In this document: positions 5,363 to 5,834 of the stretch, in pieces
Layout: each line of letters starts with the position of its first letter
Numbering within the stretch: the stretch's first letter is position 1
From: Chloroflexota bacterium
GTDB lineage: Bacteria > Chloroflexota > UBA5177 > JANWHV01
DNA length: 5,834 nucleotides
Direction: 5' to 3'
Assembly (NCBI GenBank): GCA_025450255.1
Contig: JANWHV010000190.1
Location: 1-5,834 of the forward strand
The notes under the pieces: model-generated
Told to the model about the DNA's origin: nothing
The model's database searches: none
What the model saw: the letters and a program-made list of their open reading frames with translations, nothing else
Position numbers and translations under genes: made by a program

Positions 5363-5834
5363 TTACGGGCGCGCGGCGGTGCCGTCGGGCAGCCGCGCCA
5401 TCGTCCACTCCGGCACGCCATCCGCGCACGGATACTTCGCCGCCGCTGCCTCGTCGAGGTCCACGCCCAGCCCGGGCGCCTCATTCACGTAGGCGTACCC
5501 GTCGCGCACCTCCGGGCAGCCCGGGAAGACTGCCCGCTCCGCCTCGGAGAAGCCAGACCACTCCTGGACGCCGAAGTTCGGCGCCGCCAGATCCAGGTGC
5601 AGGTTGGCCGCGTGGCCCACCGGCGAGACGTCGCCCGGCCCGTGCCAGGCGGTGCGCACGCCGAAGCCCTCGCACAGCGCCGCCAGCTTCCGCGCCGGGG
5701 TGATGCCGCCGATTGCGCTCAGGTGGACGCGTATGAAGTCGATCAGCCGGTTCGCGATCAGCGGCTTCCACTCAAGCGGATGGGTGAACAACTCGCCCAT
5801 GGCGATCGGCGTGGCGCTCTGCTGCCGGAGCATA
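5363..5834 (-). CDS. Mannonate dehydratase/RspA-type enolase-superfamily enzyme (C-terminal part)
   Basis: This is the last ~156 codons of a gene cut by the right edge; a full member has roughly 400 residues. The enolase superfamily abstracts a proton alpha to a carboxylate in a Mg2+-dependent barrel. The fragment covers the barrel's C-terminal half: MGELF (E14, candidate third metal ligand), LIDFIRVHLSAIGGITPARKLA, then WHGPGDVSPVGHAANLHLDL with the His64/Asp68 pair, and NFGVQE (E91). The capping C-terminal segment is GLGVDLDEAAAAKYP...ARLPDGT. This HGPxD...FGVQE pattern is characteristic of the D-mannonate dehydratase/RspA subgroup. Some members have low activity or prefer gluconate, so the substrate is unsettled. 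A dehydratase directly ahead of an SDR sugar enzyme fits uronate or aldonate breakdown. The first two metal ligands and N-terminal capping domain lie off-window. Confidence 0.93.
   Translation of the reverse strand, partial: MLRQQSATPIAMGELFTHPLEWKPLIANRLIDFIRVHLSAIGGITPARKLAALCEGFGVRTAWHGPGDVSPVGHAANLHLDLAAPNFGVQEWSGFSEAERAVFPGCPEVRDGYAYVNEAPGLGVDLDEAAAAKYPCADGVPEWTMARLPDGTAARP

Overview
The window is high-GC bacterial DNA (I estimate about 60-65 % by eye). All genes are on the minus strand except an EAL-domain gene entering from the left edge. The gene mix suggests a soil or thermophile-type heterotroph: sugar-acid catabolic enzymes, paired Gfo/Idh and sugar-isomerase genes, and an excisionase-like HTH/PIN pair. 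The HTH/PIN pair resembles those I know from Chloroflexota (for example Thermomicrobia), but that assignment is a low-confidence inference.

Reading the minus strand from the right edge, the first gene is the 3' part of a mannonate dehydratase/RspA-type enolase-superfamily enzyme (5363-5834). A short-chain-type NAD(P)-dependent sugar epimerase/dehydrogenase (4490-5350) follows after 12 nt, and its Shine-Dalgarno overlaps the upstream stop codon. A 393-nt gap (4097-4489) has no convincing gene. It carries a perfect CRP-type half-site pair TGTGA-N6-TCACA and a second 10-bp palindrome upstream of a DedA-family membrane protein (3455-4096). Next come a xylose-isomerase-like TIM-barrel sugar isomerase/epimerase (2551-3312) and a Gfo/Idh/MocA oxidoreductase (1197-2285). 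These sugar enzymes together look like a locus for oxidising, epimerising and dehydrating sugars or sugar acids. The substrate cannot be fixed from sequence alone.

Directly behind the Gfo/Idh stop codon lies a decayed toxin-antitoxin pair: an antitoxin-like HTH protein lacking a credible start (893-1198), joined by an ATGA overlap to the first ~42 codons of a PIN-domain toxin (771-896). The PIN remnant has Asn where the first catalytic Asp should be. Beyond it, between the broken PIN gene and the convergent EAL gene, is a 123-bp cluster of four hairpins (607-729). Two of them share the core GATAAATC with compensatory changes in the stem. This looks like a small mobile or REP/MITE-like repeat and is the least conventional element in the window.

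The EAL gene (1-597, plus strand) is the C-terminal portion of a cyclic-di-GMP phosphodiesterase-type protein. It retains all the active-site motifs that fall within the window.
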